This document shows, piece after piece, positions 39,898 to 51,256 of a stretch of DNA of 64,000 bases; the first letter of the stretch is position 1; each line of letters opens with the position of its first letter. The stretch spans positions 188,692 to 252,691 of the forward strand of contig KV454018.1 of assembly GCA_001661245.1 (NCBI GenBank), given 5' to 3'. The DNA comes from Pachysolen tannophilus NRRL Y-2460 (lineage: Eukaryota > Ascomycota > Pichiomycetes > Alaninales > Pachysolenaceae). The translations under genes and the position numbers were made by a program. The notes beneath the pieces were generated by a model that was not told where the DNA came from, did no database searches, and saw only the letters and a list, made by a program, of their open reading frames with translations.

Positions 39898-41790
39898 CTA
39901 TTGATTATTATTGTTATTATTATTATTATTATTGAAAACAGCTCTAAAGGGGTGATTCCCCTGTTGTAGCTTCCTTTGCGCAGTAGGATTTCTATTATTT
40001 TCCAAATACCTTGGATTAATTGGCCGTTGTGAAATGGAAGTAAAATTTGAGGAAGCGATAGAATCGCTACTAAAATTTCGATTATTATTATTTTGATTTC
40101 CATTAGCACGATTTATAAGCAATGAATTTGATAAATTATCTTCATTCAGGGATAAAACATTTGATGATATCACTGAATTTCCAAAAATATGACTGTTAAT
40201 AGCAGGTATACCATTAGGCAGCTTTACCCCTGACAGTAACGTTCTAAATCCTTGCAGTTCTCCAGAAGCATCGTTGTCACCGCTATAGACGGAAGATGGT
40301 GCTATAGTTTCTGAGACATACCTTAACCCATTTTCTGTTTCACCATTATTCATTGGGAATTTACCAGGGAGAGATGGTCGGATCATTTCTAAATCTGCTG
40401 GAATTGGTCTAGGTCCTCTAACTCCAGGCGATACTGGTTGCTGAAGTATTTCATGCTCATTATTTTCTATATCGTCATCATCATCATCCATGATTTCTGT
40501 TGGAGTTGCAACTCTTGGAATATGAGGAGTTTGATTAAATGTTTGATATTCACCATCATTATCATTGTAGTTATCATTTTCATCTTCACGAGGGTTAATG
40601 TTTTCATTCTCATTGAGATCTTCTCCAGATATGGGTAACATATTTTGTTTTGGATAAGGCAGTACAACTTCCCCTGGAGGTAAAGACAGATGCATTTCTC
40701 TTAAAAATCCTTTATTTTTATTTCCTTGTGTATTATTCATTGGATTATAACTATAATAAGATTCATCTTCATTATCATAAACTTCATTATTATTCCCATT
40801 TTGATTCCTATTCCCATTCAATGAATTCAACGGATTTATACTATATACATTCTGTGGAGGAGATATAATACCATTTTCTCTTGGGTAACCTCTATATGAT
40901 AATTGAGAAGGATTTCTCATTATATCTATTGGACTTGCAGTTGAAGTAGCACAAGTTGTACCCAGTTCAACGTTATCATACAGTAAAGAATTGTTTCTAT
41001 TCAAGTTATGATCCAGTGCTTCTGAATCATCATATTCTGTATCTGTAAAATCTTCATCATATTTGTTATTAGAATCAGATTCATCATCATTTAACAACAT
41101 ATTACTTGAACCATTATTTCCCCCCACAGTACCCAAAGTTTGATTTAAAGGTAACATGTGAAACATTTCAATATCATCATCATATTCACCATTATGATTG
41201 CCATCGGCTTGTTGTTTATTATAATCATACATATTTCTCGATGATGCAGTTCTTCTCATAATACATATTATTGTACCTGCAACTGCTATTAATACTGTAG
41301 CTGATAATACTATCCAACCTCCCCAATCTAAATGAGGTAAAAATAACAAGATATCCACTAAAAACGATAATAAGCAAAGTAAAAAAGTTGGTAAAGTCCA
41401 TATTATCAGGAAACTTAAAAACCTTAATGATCTATTAAATTGTTTAAAATGGGTCAACAGTGATAATATAAATAAGATAAAAGTGAATCCAGTAGAAATT
41501 GGATGTACAATCAATAAATTTGATATTGAATGTCTTGCATTACTCGGCAATGAAAACCCTTGTAACTCACTAACAGTGGTTTTGGAATATCCAATCTCTA
41601 CAGAAGAACATTCATCTGAAGAAGTCGAACATAACCCAAAAACACCAAATTTATACCCACTATATGTACAAAGCGCAATTTTTGAAGTCACAGGTACTGA
41701 AAGTACAGCTACCAACTGAAATACAAAGGAAACCAACAACATCAAAGTAGGTGTCATCGCCACCCTATAGTGGAAATGAAAGCCCCTCAT
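39898..41790 (-). CDS. RIM9: Rim9/PalI pH-sensing membrane protein
   Basis: About 630 residues from ATG 41790 (MRGFHFHYRVAM); a second ATG at 41757 (MTPTLML) is an equally possible start. Four N-terminal membrane spans (LMLLVSFVFQLVAVLSVPV, FTFILFILSLLTHF, SFLIIWTLPTFLLCLLSFLVDILLFL, VLSATVLIAVAGTIICIM) surround an extracellular loop with KFGVFGLCS and HPISTGF, the PalI/Rim9/SUR7-type signature. The long C-terminal tail is acidic and Asn-rich. Rim9/PalI assists the Rim21 sensor in alkaline-pH signalling to Rim101. The tail is much longer than in S. cerevisiae Rim9 (239 residues) and nearer to filamentous-fungal PalI. Confidence 0.85.
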   Translation of the reverse strand: MRGFHFHYRVAMTPTLMLLVSFVFQLVAVLSVPVTSKIALCTYSGYKFGVFGLCSTSSDECSSVEIGYSKTTVSELQGFSLPSNARHSISNLLIVHPISTGFTFILFILSLLTHFKQFNRSLRFLSFLIIWTLPTFLLCLLSFLVDILLFLPHLDWGGWIVLSATVLIAVAGTIICIMRRTASSRNMYDYNKQQADGNHNGEYDDDIEMFHMLPLNQTLGTVGGNNGSSNMLLNDDESDSNNKYDEDFTDTEYDDSEALDHNLNRNNSLLYDNVELGTTCATSTASPIDIMRNPSQLSYRGYPRENGIISPPQNVYSINPLNSLNGNRNQNGNNNEVYDNEDESYYSYNPMNNTQGNKNKGFLREMHLSLPPGEVVLPYPKQNMLPISGEDLNENENINPREDENDNYNDNDGEYQTFNQTPHIPRVATPTEIMDDDDDDIENNEHEILQQPVSPGVRGPRPIPADLEMIRPSLPGKFPMNNGETENGLRYVSETIAPSSVYSGDNDASGELQGFRTLLSGVKLPNGIPAINSHIFGNSVISSNVLSLNEDNLSNSLLINRANGNQNNNNRNFSSDSIASSNFTSISQRPINPRYLENNRNPTAQRKLQQGNHPFRAVFNNNNNNNNNNQ

Positions 41791-41987
41791 CTCCCAATGG
41801 ATGAAAAAATAAATTCCTCCTCCAACAATCAATTAAATTAATTAAATCAATTAAATCATATATTTATATATTATTTATATTACTATTTTTACAAAGTACT
41901 TTTTACCCACACAAAAAAAAAACAACAAACAAAATAGAAAGGATCTTTTTGATATATCCGGACACTACCCTTTTTTCTTCCCTTTCT

Positions 41988-42875
41988 TTATATATAGAAC
42001 TTTCTCTTATCTCTATCCATATCAGGTCTGTGTTCCCATTCTACTTCTTCCTTTATGCCCTTTTGTATTCTTCTTAGCCTTAGTGTGAACTGGGGTCCAA
42101 GTTCTTGCAATCCTACTTTTTCTTCGTTTCTAAAGATGTATCTGTGTCTTCTGAAAAAGATGAAATCTCTTTGATTATGGAAAGTTACAGCTTGTCTTCC
42201 TTGAATTTCTGGTTTATGTGGGAATAATGATTGTAATAATCTACCAACTGTATTACCTAATCTTGTAGAGAAATTATTTAAGATCAATTCTGGGGTATGA
42301 TTTGTAGCCTTCCCATGACCTTCAATTTTTTTACCTTCAATAAATGAACTTACTGAAAAATAAAAAGTTGGTCCTGATGGTAAATAAATAAAAGTTATAC
42401 CATTAACCACTTTTTTATCTTCATTAACAACTACTAAATGCGTATAACCTCTATTGGAACAAAACTGGGCCATATCTTTCATTGTATATTCTCTTTGTCT
42501 TTTAACAAATGTACAATTAGGTAAAAAATCCATCAACATATCAGCAAATTTATATGCAGGTTTTTTAGCATTTGCATTTGTTGTTATTAAAACTTTTGGA
42601 TCTTTTGTAGTTTCAAAATAACTAGAAAAATCATCACCTCCTTCAATCTCATGATTAATTGTCTCATCAAATACTCTTTTTGTTTCTATTGTTTGTGTAA
42701 CATTTTTCAATAATCTTTCATCTCTTAATTCAGGATTTTCTCTTTCTTCCTTAGCCCTTGCCTGCCTCTCCTTATGCCTCTGCTTATTCTTCTGGTGCTT
42801 CAACTTCGCAAAGATCTTCTGTCTCTGCAACTTATTCTTTATCTGGATCCTATTTGTCTCTTTATCAACCCCCAT
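41988..42875 (-). CDS. RPF1: Ribosome biogenesis factor Rpf1 (Brix domain)
   Basis: 295 residues from ATG 42875, the same length as S. cerevisiae Rpf1. Upstream in-frame codons are TTG runs and were excluded. A basic N-terminus (KNKLQRQKIFAKLKHQKNKQRHKERQ) leads into the Brix domain from about residue 95 (PKVLITTNANAKKPAYKFADML), with GYTHLVVVNEDKKVVNGITFIYLPSGPTF split by FYFSVSSF, HTPELILNNFSTRLGNTVGRLL, and FHNQRDFIFFRRHRYIF. The C-terminus GPQFTLRLRRIQKG is the conserved RNA-binding end. Rpf1 acts in the nucleolus on 27S pre-rRNA processing of the 60S subunit. A GATGAG (PAC-like) core lies about 60 bases upstream, as in other ribosome-biogenesis genes. Confidence 0.96.
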   Translation of the reverse strand: MGVDKETNRIQIKNKLQRQKIFAKLKHQKNKQRHKERQARAKEERENPELRDERLLKNVTQTIETKRVFDETINHEIEGGDDFSSYFETTKDPKVLITTNANAKKPAYKFADMLMDFLPNCTFVKRQREYTMKDMAQFCSNRGYTHLVVVNEDKKVVNGITFIYLPSGPTFYFSVSSFIEGKKIEGHGKATNHTPELILNNFSTRLGNTVGRLLQSLFPHKPEIQGRQAVTFHNQRDFIFFRRHRYIFRNEEKVGLQELGPQFTLRLRRIQKGIKEEVEWEHRPDMDRDKRKFYI

Positions 42876-43339
42876 TTCCAATAACAACAACAACCTTATT
42901 AAATACCTTAATAATATATACTATCAAACACATAGAGATGAGAAGTTTTTTTTTTTCTTCCTTTTAAAGAAAAATTAAAGAAAAAAAAAAAAAAAAATTT
43001 CAGTTTCCTAATTTAGCATTTGTGTTTGCAAGACACTACTCCAAATTTGTTTCTGTTTTGGGACTTTTGTGTTTGTAAAACACTACTCCAAATTTGTATC
43101 CGTTTTGGGGTTTTTGTGTTTTACAAACACGATACTTTGTTTTGTTTAGTTTCCGTTTTTGGTTTATTGTGTTTCGTTAACACTACCCAAAATTTTTCAC
43201 CAATTTTTCAGTGGAAAATGGCCGATTCAAATTGAATTCATTTTCAATTGACTTTTTAGATAATTCATTAACTTGAATCATCATTAAAGTTAAAAGTTTT
43301 GTGTTTTGATTTTCGGTTTTTTTTTTTTATTTTTCAGAA
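42876..43339. other. Divergent promoter RPF1/GGC1
   Basis: About 460 bases: poly-T and poly-A tracts near RPF1, then a degenerate 47-bp tandem repeat (listed separately), then an AT-rich segment ending TTTTTCAGAAATG before GGC1. Confidence 0.5.
43020..43205. repeat. Degenerate 47-bp tandem repeat, about four copies
   Basis: Units begin with TTGTGTTT at 43020, 43067, 43114 and 43167. The first two share CACTACTCCAAATTTGT and GTTTTGGG, the third is the most diverged, and the fourth keeps AACACTACCCAAAAT. Spacing is 47, 47 and 53 bases. It lies 135-320 bases upstream of the GGC1 start. Confidence 0.8.
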
Positions 43340-44236
43340 ATGTCACAAAATGATAAGAAGCAGTCTGGGACTGCTAGGTTGTTAGGATCTGCATCTGCTG
43401 GTATTTGTGAAATTGCTGTTTTCCACCCTGTTGATACAATTTCCAAAAGATTAATGTCCAATAGTACTAGAGTTACATCTTTAGTTGAACTTAACAAAGT
43501 GATTTTTAAGCAACATGCTTCTGATGCTTTAGGTAAGAGGCTTTCTACATTATTTCCAGGGTTAGGTTATGCAGCTTGTTATAAAATTCTTCAAAGAGTT
43601 TATAAATATGGTGGTCAACCTTTTGCAAATGAATTTTTAACAAAAAATTTTAAAAATTTTTATGATGATCATTTTGGTCTGAAAACTGGTAAAGCTTTAA
43701 TGTCTGCTACAGCTGGTTCTATTATTGGTATTGGTGAAATTGTTCTTTTACCTTTAGATGTTTTAAAAATTAAAAGACAAACAAATCCTGAATCTTTTAA
43801 AGGTAGAGGTTTTATTCAAATTTTAAAAGATGAAGGTTTTGGATTATATAGAGGTTGGGGTTGGACAGCAGCAAGAAATGCTCCAGGTTCTTTTTGTTTA
43901 TTTGGAGGTAATGCATTTGCAAAAGAATATATTTTTAAATTAAAAGATTATTCTCAAGCAACTTGGACTCAAAATTTTATTTGTTCTATATTTGGTGCAT
44001 CTGCTTCATTAATTGTTAGTGCTCCATTAGATGTTATTAAAACTAGAGTCCAAAATAGAAATTTCGATAATCCAATGTCTGGTTTATCTATTTTGAAAAA
44101 TATGGTTAAAAATGAAGGATTAACATCTTTTTTCAAAGGTTTAACACCAAAATTATTAACAACAGGTCCAAAATTAGTCTTTTCATTTGCCTTGGCTCAG
44201 TCTTTAATTCCAACTTTTGATAAATTACTCAATTAA
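43340..44236 (+). CDS. GGC1: Mitochondrial GTP/GDP carrier
   Basis: A 298-residue mitochondrial carrier, nearly identical in layout to S. cerevisiae Ggc1 (300). Opening KKQSGTARLLGSASAGICEI and the blocks FHPVDTISKRLMSN, LPLDVLKIKRQTNPESFKGRG and APLDVIKTRVQNRNFDNP are the three Px[DE]xx[KR] repeats of the carrier fold. TPKLLTTGPKLVFSFALAQSLIP closes the protein. It exchanges matrix GDP for GTP and affects mitochondrial iron homeostasis. Codon 114 is its only CTG; the Ggc1 residue there is Glu in S. cerevisiae. Confidence 0.98.
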   Translation: MSQNDKKQSGTARLLGSASAGICEIAVFHPVDTISKRLMSNSTRVTSLVELNKVIFKQHASDALGKRLSTLFPGLGYAACYKILQRVYKYGGQPFANEFLTKNFKNFYDDHFGLKTGKALMSATAGSIIGIGEIVLLPLDVLKIKRQTNPESFKGRGFIQILKDEGFGLYRGWGWTAARNAPGSFCLFGGNAFAKEYIFKLKDYSQATWTQNFICSIFGASASLIVSAPLDVIKTRVQNRNFDNPMSGLSILKNMVKNEGLTSFFKGLTPKLLTTGPKLVFSFALAQSLIPTFDKLLN

Positions 44237-44317
44237 TTGAATAATTAATTAATTTCAAATACGTGTATATACATATATATAATCAAGAGAAATTGTTTTT
44301 TTTTTTTTTTTCTATTT

Positions 44318-44322
44318 TCATT

Positions 44323-44357
<35 letters not shown>

Positions 44358-44694
44358 TNNNNNNNNNNNNNNNNNNNNNNNNNNNNNNNNNNNNNNNNNN
44401 NNNNNNNNNNNNNNNNNNNNNNNNNNNNNNNNNNNNNNNNNNNNNNNNNNNNNNNNNNNNNNNNNNNNNNNNNNNNNNNNNNNNNNNNNNNNNNNNNNNN
44501 NNNNNNNNNNNNNNNNNNNNNNNNNNNNNNNNNNNNNNNNNNNNNNNNNNNNNNNNNNNNNNNNNNNNNNNNNNNNNNNNNNNNNNNNNNNNNNNNNNNN
44601 NNNNNNNNNNNNNNNNNNNNNNNNNNNNNNNNNNNNNNNNNNNNNNNNNNNNNNNNNNNNNNNNNNNNNNNNNNNNNNNNNNNNNNNNNNNNNT

Positions 44695-44729
<35 letters not shown>

Positions 44730-44732
44730 TGT
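44318..44732. other. Assembly gap within an (AAT)n microsatellite
   Basis: An (AAT)n run at about 44326-44358 leads into Ns at 44359-44693, and the same repeat resumes at about 44696-44730. The gap is a collapsed or unresolved trinucleotide repeat in the convergent spacer between GGC1 and ADK1. Confidence 0.9.
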
Positions 44733-44879
44733 AATAAATTATTACACGCAATGTAATCTCTAAAGTAAAATAATAAAAAAAAAAAAAAAAAAAATAGGAA
44801 TAAAAAGGTATATAATATATACATAAATTGGAAAAAGGCATAATACCAACCTTGTGTCTTTGTATTTTTGTTTTTCTTC

Positions 44880-45698
<819 letters not shown>

Positions 45699-45909
45699 TT
45701 AATTAATTATTTAATTAATTATAATAGTAATTAATTTATTATTATTGTTTATTAGAAAAGGAATTAATTAATTAAATTATAATATATAGTTTAGATTCGT
45801 TGTTTTAATAAATCAAATTATTCGTTCCCACACAAGCGAGAAAGACTGAGGTGGAGAGAAAGAAAATTGTCGACGAAAATTTTCAATGATTTCAGAGCTG
45901 ATGATCGGG

Positions 45910-45920
45910 GGACTCGAACC
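45910..45920 (-). promoter_or_regulatory. Orphan Pol III B-box match (GGTTCGAGTCC)
   Basis: The minus strand matches the TFIIIC B-box consensus GGTTCGANNCC exactly, inside CCCCGGTTCGAGTCCCCC. The flanks do not form a T stem beyond two pairs, and no matching 5' acceptor was found. It is either a decayed tRNA end or a TFIIIC-only (ETC-like) site; chance is also possible. Confidence 0.35.
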
Positions 45921-45982
45921 GGGGATTTTTACCTTGAAAAAAAAAAAATTATACTTTCTTTGTCTTCCCCATTGGGAAGGCC

Positions 45983-45994
45983 ATACACGTGTAT
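45983..45994. promoter_or_regulatory. ATACACGTGTAT palindrome with CACGTG core
   Basis: A perfect 12-bp palindrome centred on CACGTG, a candidate Cbf1/Pho4-type bHLH site in the divergent promoter of ADK1 and the spliced gene. Confidence 0.35.
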
Positions 45995-46241
45995 TTGATT
46001 TGGCCCCTAAACGTTTTGACAGAAGGGCTTTTTTGCGGAAATTTAAATTTTTTTTTTTTTTTTTTTTTTCTAAACTTTCCGAGTTCGATTTCGCATTGAG
46101 AATTGAAAACCAAAATTTTTTTTACTTTTTCTTGCTATTCTTCCCTCGTTTTTCAGTATATGCTAGAGAAGGCAGCATAGGCAGGCAGCAAACAATATCA
46201 AAATATAAGTAACTGTACTTTGTTTCAACATATATTTATTA

Positions 46242-46282
<41 letters not shown>

Positions 46283-46396
46283 TTGAAATTGAATTTGAAT
46301 TTCAAATTGATTTAATTTTTTTTCTTCCTTCTTTTAATCATCATTTAATTATTATAAAGAATATAGTAATATCTCAAATCAATTCAAATCAATTCA

Positions 46397-49300
46397 ATGC
46401 CGTTTGGTTTTGGTAATAGCAGGAGAAGAAGAAGTTCTTCTAGGGTATGTGGTTTTTCATTTTTCTTGTTTTTTTCATTTTCTTTAAATGCTAGCTTGTC
46501 TGTTTATACCAAGTTTATCAACTAACTAATTTTTCTTTATTTCTTTAGGGTTTGTATACAACCGCGGCTACGTCTCCGGCATCCGCCGCCTCTACAGCAT
46601 CCACATCCAACAATAGGTCCACCAGAGTGGCTGCCGCGAAAGTAGCCGCCTCGCCGGCGGCTACTTTGGCTGCAGCATATGCTACTTCTGGCCAAGGAAG
46701 GTCGGGATCAATGACAAGTTTATCGAATCAGGCTGCTGCTGCTGCTTTGAAGAAACAATACCGGCAACAATATGAACAGCCTGGAGTGCTGCTGCTGCTG
46801 CTGCTGTCTACATCTCCAGTACATGCAAAGAATATTTCAAGATCAAATTCACTTTCTTCTATGAATCTCAGGCATGATTCAAGAGGAGGGCGTCATAATA
46901 ATAATAATAATAATATTCGTAGTAATTCGTTGACTATGAATACGTCTCTGCTGCTGCTGCTGCATTTGCAACTGCAATTGCAACTGCCATCGAAAGTTGG
47001 TCGCCAAATTTCTAGTAATAGTAGGTCCAACTCTTTAACAAGTTCATTACGTTCTTCTCATGCAAATACAGTAGTGACAACAAGGTATGGACCCGATAAA
47101 AACACAGTGATAAGGACAACAAGAGAAACGGGACTGGATGGCAGGACTAAGTCATTGACAAAGCAAACAATTACTAGAATGGGATCGTTTGAAGTGGTCA
47201 AGACCACAACCATAAAACCACCTTTGAAAATGCTGTCCTCATCAGCATCAAGTGGTGTTCCAAGTCGTACCAACAGTTTGAATTATCAAGGATCATTACT
47301 AAGTGCTGGAGATAGTGAGTTGGGAAATATAGCTGAAGAGTTTGATGAGGATTTCTACCGCGATGAAGATGATGTGATTAATTCTCCTCGTCAAACCCAT
47401 TTCATTAAAGAACCACTCGAAGAAAAAGATGAAGAAAAAGAAGAACAAGAACAAAATAATGTCAATAGCGATTACCTGAGGCAACATACATATAGACAAT
47501 TGACTCAGGGAGGTGTTCAGAAACATCAGCCTCTGCAACTGCCAATTCAACTGCCCCTGCACCGTATAAACACTGCAACTTCTCCCACAAGGTCAATCTT
47601 AAAGAAACATCATGAACAGCCATTACAAGACACTGTTGGTCTGACACAGAAAAACCTTGAACTAGGTGCTAAAGATGATATTTCAGATTCAGGTAATTCG
47701 GTTTATTCAGATGCTTATGATCTGTTGCCAAGATCAAAAAACGATTCAAGTAAAAACAACAAGAATTTTAAAGTTGTTGTTAAGTCAAATCCAAATAACA
47801 CATTCGCAACACCTCAAGTTGTCAGCACAACTCTTCAACAATCCCAATCAAAATCTACAAATTCTTCTGAACTTTCTACTTTAGCAAAGTCTGATCAGGA
47901 TAAAAATTCAGCTGCTTCTTCTACAAAAAAATCAGTTATCATATCTTTACCTGTGAACGTGAATAACAATGGTATCAATAATCAGTCTCCTCCTTTAAGA
48001 CAAGATGAATTTATGGTTCCATTAAATCAAAAAAATTTGCAATCAAATCCAAGACAAGATGAATTTTTGGTAAGTCATCAACAACATCCTAATCGTCAAC
48101 AACAAAATCATAAACAAACACCAGATGAATTATACCTGATGGCTTTTAAAGTTGCTGAAGAAAGGTACCGCGCTGCTAAAGAGCTGGAACTACTGCAACA
48201 ACAACTGCAACTGCAACATTTGCAGCAGCAAATATATGATGATATTGGATACACTAGTGATTCTTCATTCCAAAGAGTGTACAATAAAGAGCATAATACT
48301 GGAGGTGAATACCCACTTAGTCTAAGGAGCTCTGAAACACAATTACAACCAAAAAGGAGAAACAGCAGTAACCGAACCTCTTCATTATTGTCTTCAAAAA
48401 CAAGTAGACCATATAACAATATTAATGACAGGTCTTTGTCTTTTACTAGAAGGTCAAATGTTGGTGGTAGAACACTGTCACTTGACTCTAGAAATCTGTC
48501 ATTGTTATCAGATCAACACCATCAATTTGATGGTGGAAATGGAAACGAAAATGGTTACCTGTACGAATCTAATGCATTGGGCTATGGATTCAAGGCTCAT
48601 ACTTTACGCGGTGTCTCTTCACAGAATGAGCCATCGGCTATGCAGAAGTTAAAGGTTGGTTTATTATCAAGATCGGCATCTACTTCGCATAATAATCATC
48701 AAGTCACTGATAAGATGAAGAGGAAAGAAGAAATGAAAAGATTGAAACAGGAAAGATTAGCAGCATCTGAACTTGCCGGTAATAAAGTTCGCGTTATTAA
48801 TCAGACCAAGTTCCAGAATCTGGGAGAACAGCAACAGCAGCAACAGCAGCAACAAGAACAACAAGAACAACGAGTTCAAAAACATGTTGAACCACCATTG
48901 GATCAACCAGTAGATGATGCAAATCCACAAGAGCAACTGCTGCAACAATTGCAGCAGCAACTGGAAGGTGAACCGGAGCTGCAGCCAGCTCCTCAAAAAC
49001 GCGATAAAAAGGGCAAGCATCATAAGAAGCAAAGATTCTCCATTTTTAATAAAAAAAAGGGAAATAAGAAAAATCATGAATCTCTTGTATCTGAAGCCCA
49101 AACAAATGAAAAAAGTAAGACTGTTGTACTTCCTGATAATTCTCATGAAGGTCCAGGTACCGATAATGTAAATGCAGTCATTAGAGAAAGCGTCAAGGAG
49201 AGCTTAATTGGAACAGGTTTCATATCTGGTGATGACCAGAAACAACAGCAGCAACGTGATAAACCTACATTGATACCAAAGGGTAACACTCCAAAGGGTA

Positions 49301-49878
49301 ACACTCCAAAGGGCAACACTGACAATGGTGTTCAAAAACTGTCTGTTCCACAAGAAGAAGATACTCCGATTGTGTCTTCCGAGATGGTTTTGCAACTGCA
49401 ACCAGTACTGGAGGTACTGGAGGTACTGGAGGTACCCAAGGTACAGGCTGTACCGGCGGTATCGGCAACAGAACCAGTAACGGTATCTACCGAAACCCTG
49501 GAGAATCAAGCTGTTAATGAACTGCCATCTTCATATGGTAATAATTTTTCAAGACTGAATGGAAATAGTAGTAACTTGGAGACAAAACCACAAGCCAATG
49601 GAGTTGCAAATATAGATTCAAATTTACTGAATGCCAATAATGAAACAGTAAATCATCTCGCTGATGATACTGAAACAGAGAATACGTATATCCACGAACC
49701 TACAAACTTAGAGAACAATATTCAACATGACGGTAACGCAAAATATGACAATACTGACAATGATGTCAGCAATAAGAATACTAAAGCTTCCAATAAAAAG
49801 GGTAGTAAAAATGTTAAACGTAATAAGAACAAAAACCCATTTCATAAAAAAGTCTTGGGCTGGTTCGACATTGAGTAG
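46397..49878 (+). CDS. Spliced Ser/Gln/Asn-rich low-complexity protein, function unknown
   Basis: Two exons: 46397-46444 (MPFGFGNSRRRRSSSR) and 46549-49878. The intron has donor GTATGT, a branch-like AACTAAC near 46522 and acceptor TTTAG. The product is about 1,125 residues. The N-terminus is basic, then Ala/Ser-rich. A more ordered segment, roughly residues 180-240 (TRYGPDKNTVIRTTRETG, RMGSFEVVKTTTIKP), is the most likely conserved part. A charged coiled-coil-like stretch lies near DKMKRKEEMKRLKQERLA, followed by Q/E-rich repeats, a KPTLIPKGNTPKGNTPKGNT repeat, and a basic C-terminus (KNPFHKKVLGWFDIE). CTG runs (46789-46806, 46948-46962) and many single CTGs lie in Ser/Pro/Gln contexts. It may be a cortical or bud-neck scaffold, but that is a guess from composition. 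Confidence 0.75.
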
Positions 49879-50215
49879 ACTTAACTGAGAAACCTGCCAA
49901 ACTGTTTCCATATAACTATTTACAAGTGTGTGTTTTTTTATTGTGAATTTATTGTTTTTTATTAAAATCTTTTCTGAAATATGTATAATAATTTAACACT
50001 GCTTTAATGTGAAAAAAGTACTTTTTTTAATTTAATAATATAATAATATAATAATATAATATACGAGATTCACTATTGTGCGCAATATATATATATATAT
50101 CGATATATAGATATATATAGCACATGACTGTTGTTCTATTGATATAGTCTTGAGTTAGAGTTGGTATTTAGTTGTTTAGGCTTGTTAATCATTTGTTTTT
50201 TAATTTTTGTATATA
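49879..50215. other. Short spacer with (ATA)n and (TA)n tracts
   Basis: About 340 bases with an ATAATAT tandem run (50033-50063) and a TA-rich block (50089-50120). No gene seen. Confidence 0.45.
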
Positions 50216-51256
50216 ATGGGGCAAGAGATAATACATGAAATATTTAACGCGTCGCCAGTTGTTGATTCAGATACTTTTCAATTACAACGAGAAAATGAAG
50301 AACCAGAGACTGAAGAACGAGAAATGGATGAGGTAGATGAATTATCAACTTTTGAAAGTGTGAACCAACTGAAGCTGAAGCTGCAGTTAATGATCAAAGT
50401 TTTCACGTTAATAGAGACAAAGTTGAATTTATATTATTTAAATCATACAAGTGCACCAGAAATGGATTTAATTGTGCGATATTTAACTAGTAGTTTGAAT
50501 AAGAGAATTACAGTTGATATTGTTTTAAGAATAACTTTTATATGGCCAGAGTCTTTTAAAATTTTTAAAAATCTTAAGAATAATAATATTTATATTGATT
50601 TCCATGAACAAGATAAATCTTTCTTGAAAAATTATAACGATAGGAATCTTATTTTTATGGAAAAATTGAATGATTGGATTATTAAGAATGGAGAGAATTA
50701 TCAAGATATTCCTTTAGGAAAGATAATAAATGATAATGTATGTTTTAATTCATCAGGGCAAGATGGTAAAGTTTCTAAATTAAAAAATAAAATCATTAAA
50801 AATTCATCATTAAAATTTGATTTTAAAGAGAAAAAACTGTGTGATATAATACACAAGAATCTTACGATATTACAAAGGATAAAATTGAAAGAAGAAGAAA
50901 CAGCAAAGAAATTTCATCAATCTGAAATAATTTCTGAAAAGGATAAATTAGATAATTCTAAAATAATCAAATTTTATGATATCTTGTATACTTTAAAATT
51001 ATCCAATATTAATTCCAATTCAACATATATAAATTTCACTCTAAATGATTTGATATTGAAAATAAAAGATTCATTAAATGTTCAAAATGGTGATGATTTT
51101 GAAATTGAAAAATTGTTACAAAAATTAAATTCAATTTTAAAAGATGAAAAAAAGATAAAGATAGGTACAACTAAGGGAAATTTGAAAATAGTGAAAATAG
51201 GTTCCGCACTAAATAGAAATCATGACTTGAAATTGATCCAGAATTCAACTCAATAG
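50216..51256 (+). CDS. TAH11: DNA replication licensing factor Cdt1
   Basis: 346 residues from ATG 50216 (three TTG-initiated codons precede it). The middle winged-helix domain, about residues 50-125 (MIKVFTLIETKLNLYY, ITVDIVLRITFIWPESFKIF), matches the Cdt1 pattern KVFxxIExxLxxxxx with a conserved xIxxIxPExF segment. A C-terminal winged-helix-like region (about 265-335, FTLNDLILKIKDSL, KIGTTKGNLKIVKI) would correspond to the Mcm2-7-binding domain. Cdt1 brings Mcm2-7 to ORC/Cdc6 at origins. It is shorter than S. cerevisiae Tah11/Cdt1 (604 residues), so the N-terminal region is reduced. Similarity is at fold-motif level, hence moderate confidence. Confidence 0.68.
   Translation: MGQEIIHEIFNASPVVDSDTFQLQRENEEPETEEREMDEVDELSTFESVNQLKLKLQLMIKVFTLIETKLNLYYLNHTSAPEMDLIVRYLTSSLNKRITVDIVLRITFIWPESFKIFKNLKNNNIYIDFHEQDKSFLKNYNDRNLIFMEKLNDWIIKNGENYQDIPLGKIINDNVCFNSSGQDGKVSKLKNKIIKNSSLKFDFKEKKLCDIIHKNLTILQRIKLKEEETAKKFHQSEIISEKDKLDNSKIIKFYDILYTLKLSNINSNSTYINFTLNDLILKIKDSLNVQNGDDFEIEKLLQKLNSILKDEKKIKIGTTKGNLKIVKIGSALNRNHDLKLIQNSTQ

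Noticed and set aside
43320-43339. TTTTTCAG just before the GGC1 ATG as a 3' splice site
   Set aside because: No good branch point or donor upstream; poly-T followed by CAG is easily found by chance. The 47-bp repeat lies where an intron would be.
44263-44824. Open frames crossing the N gap near GGC1/ADK1
   Set aside because: They exist only because N and (AAT)n cannot create stops; no real coding content.
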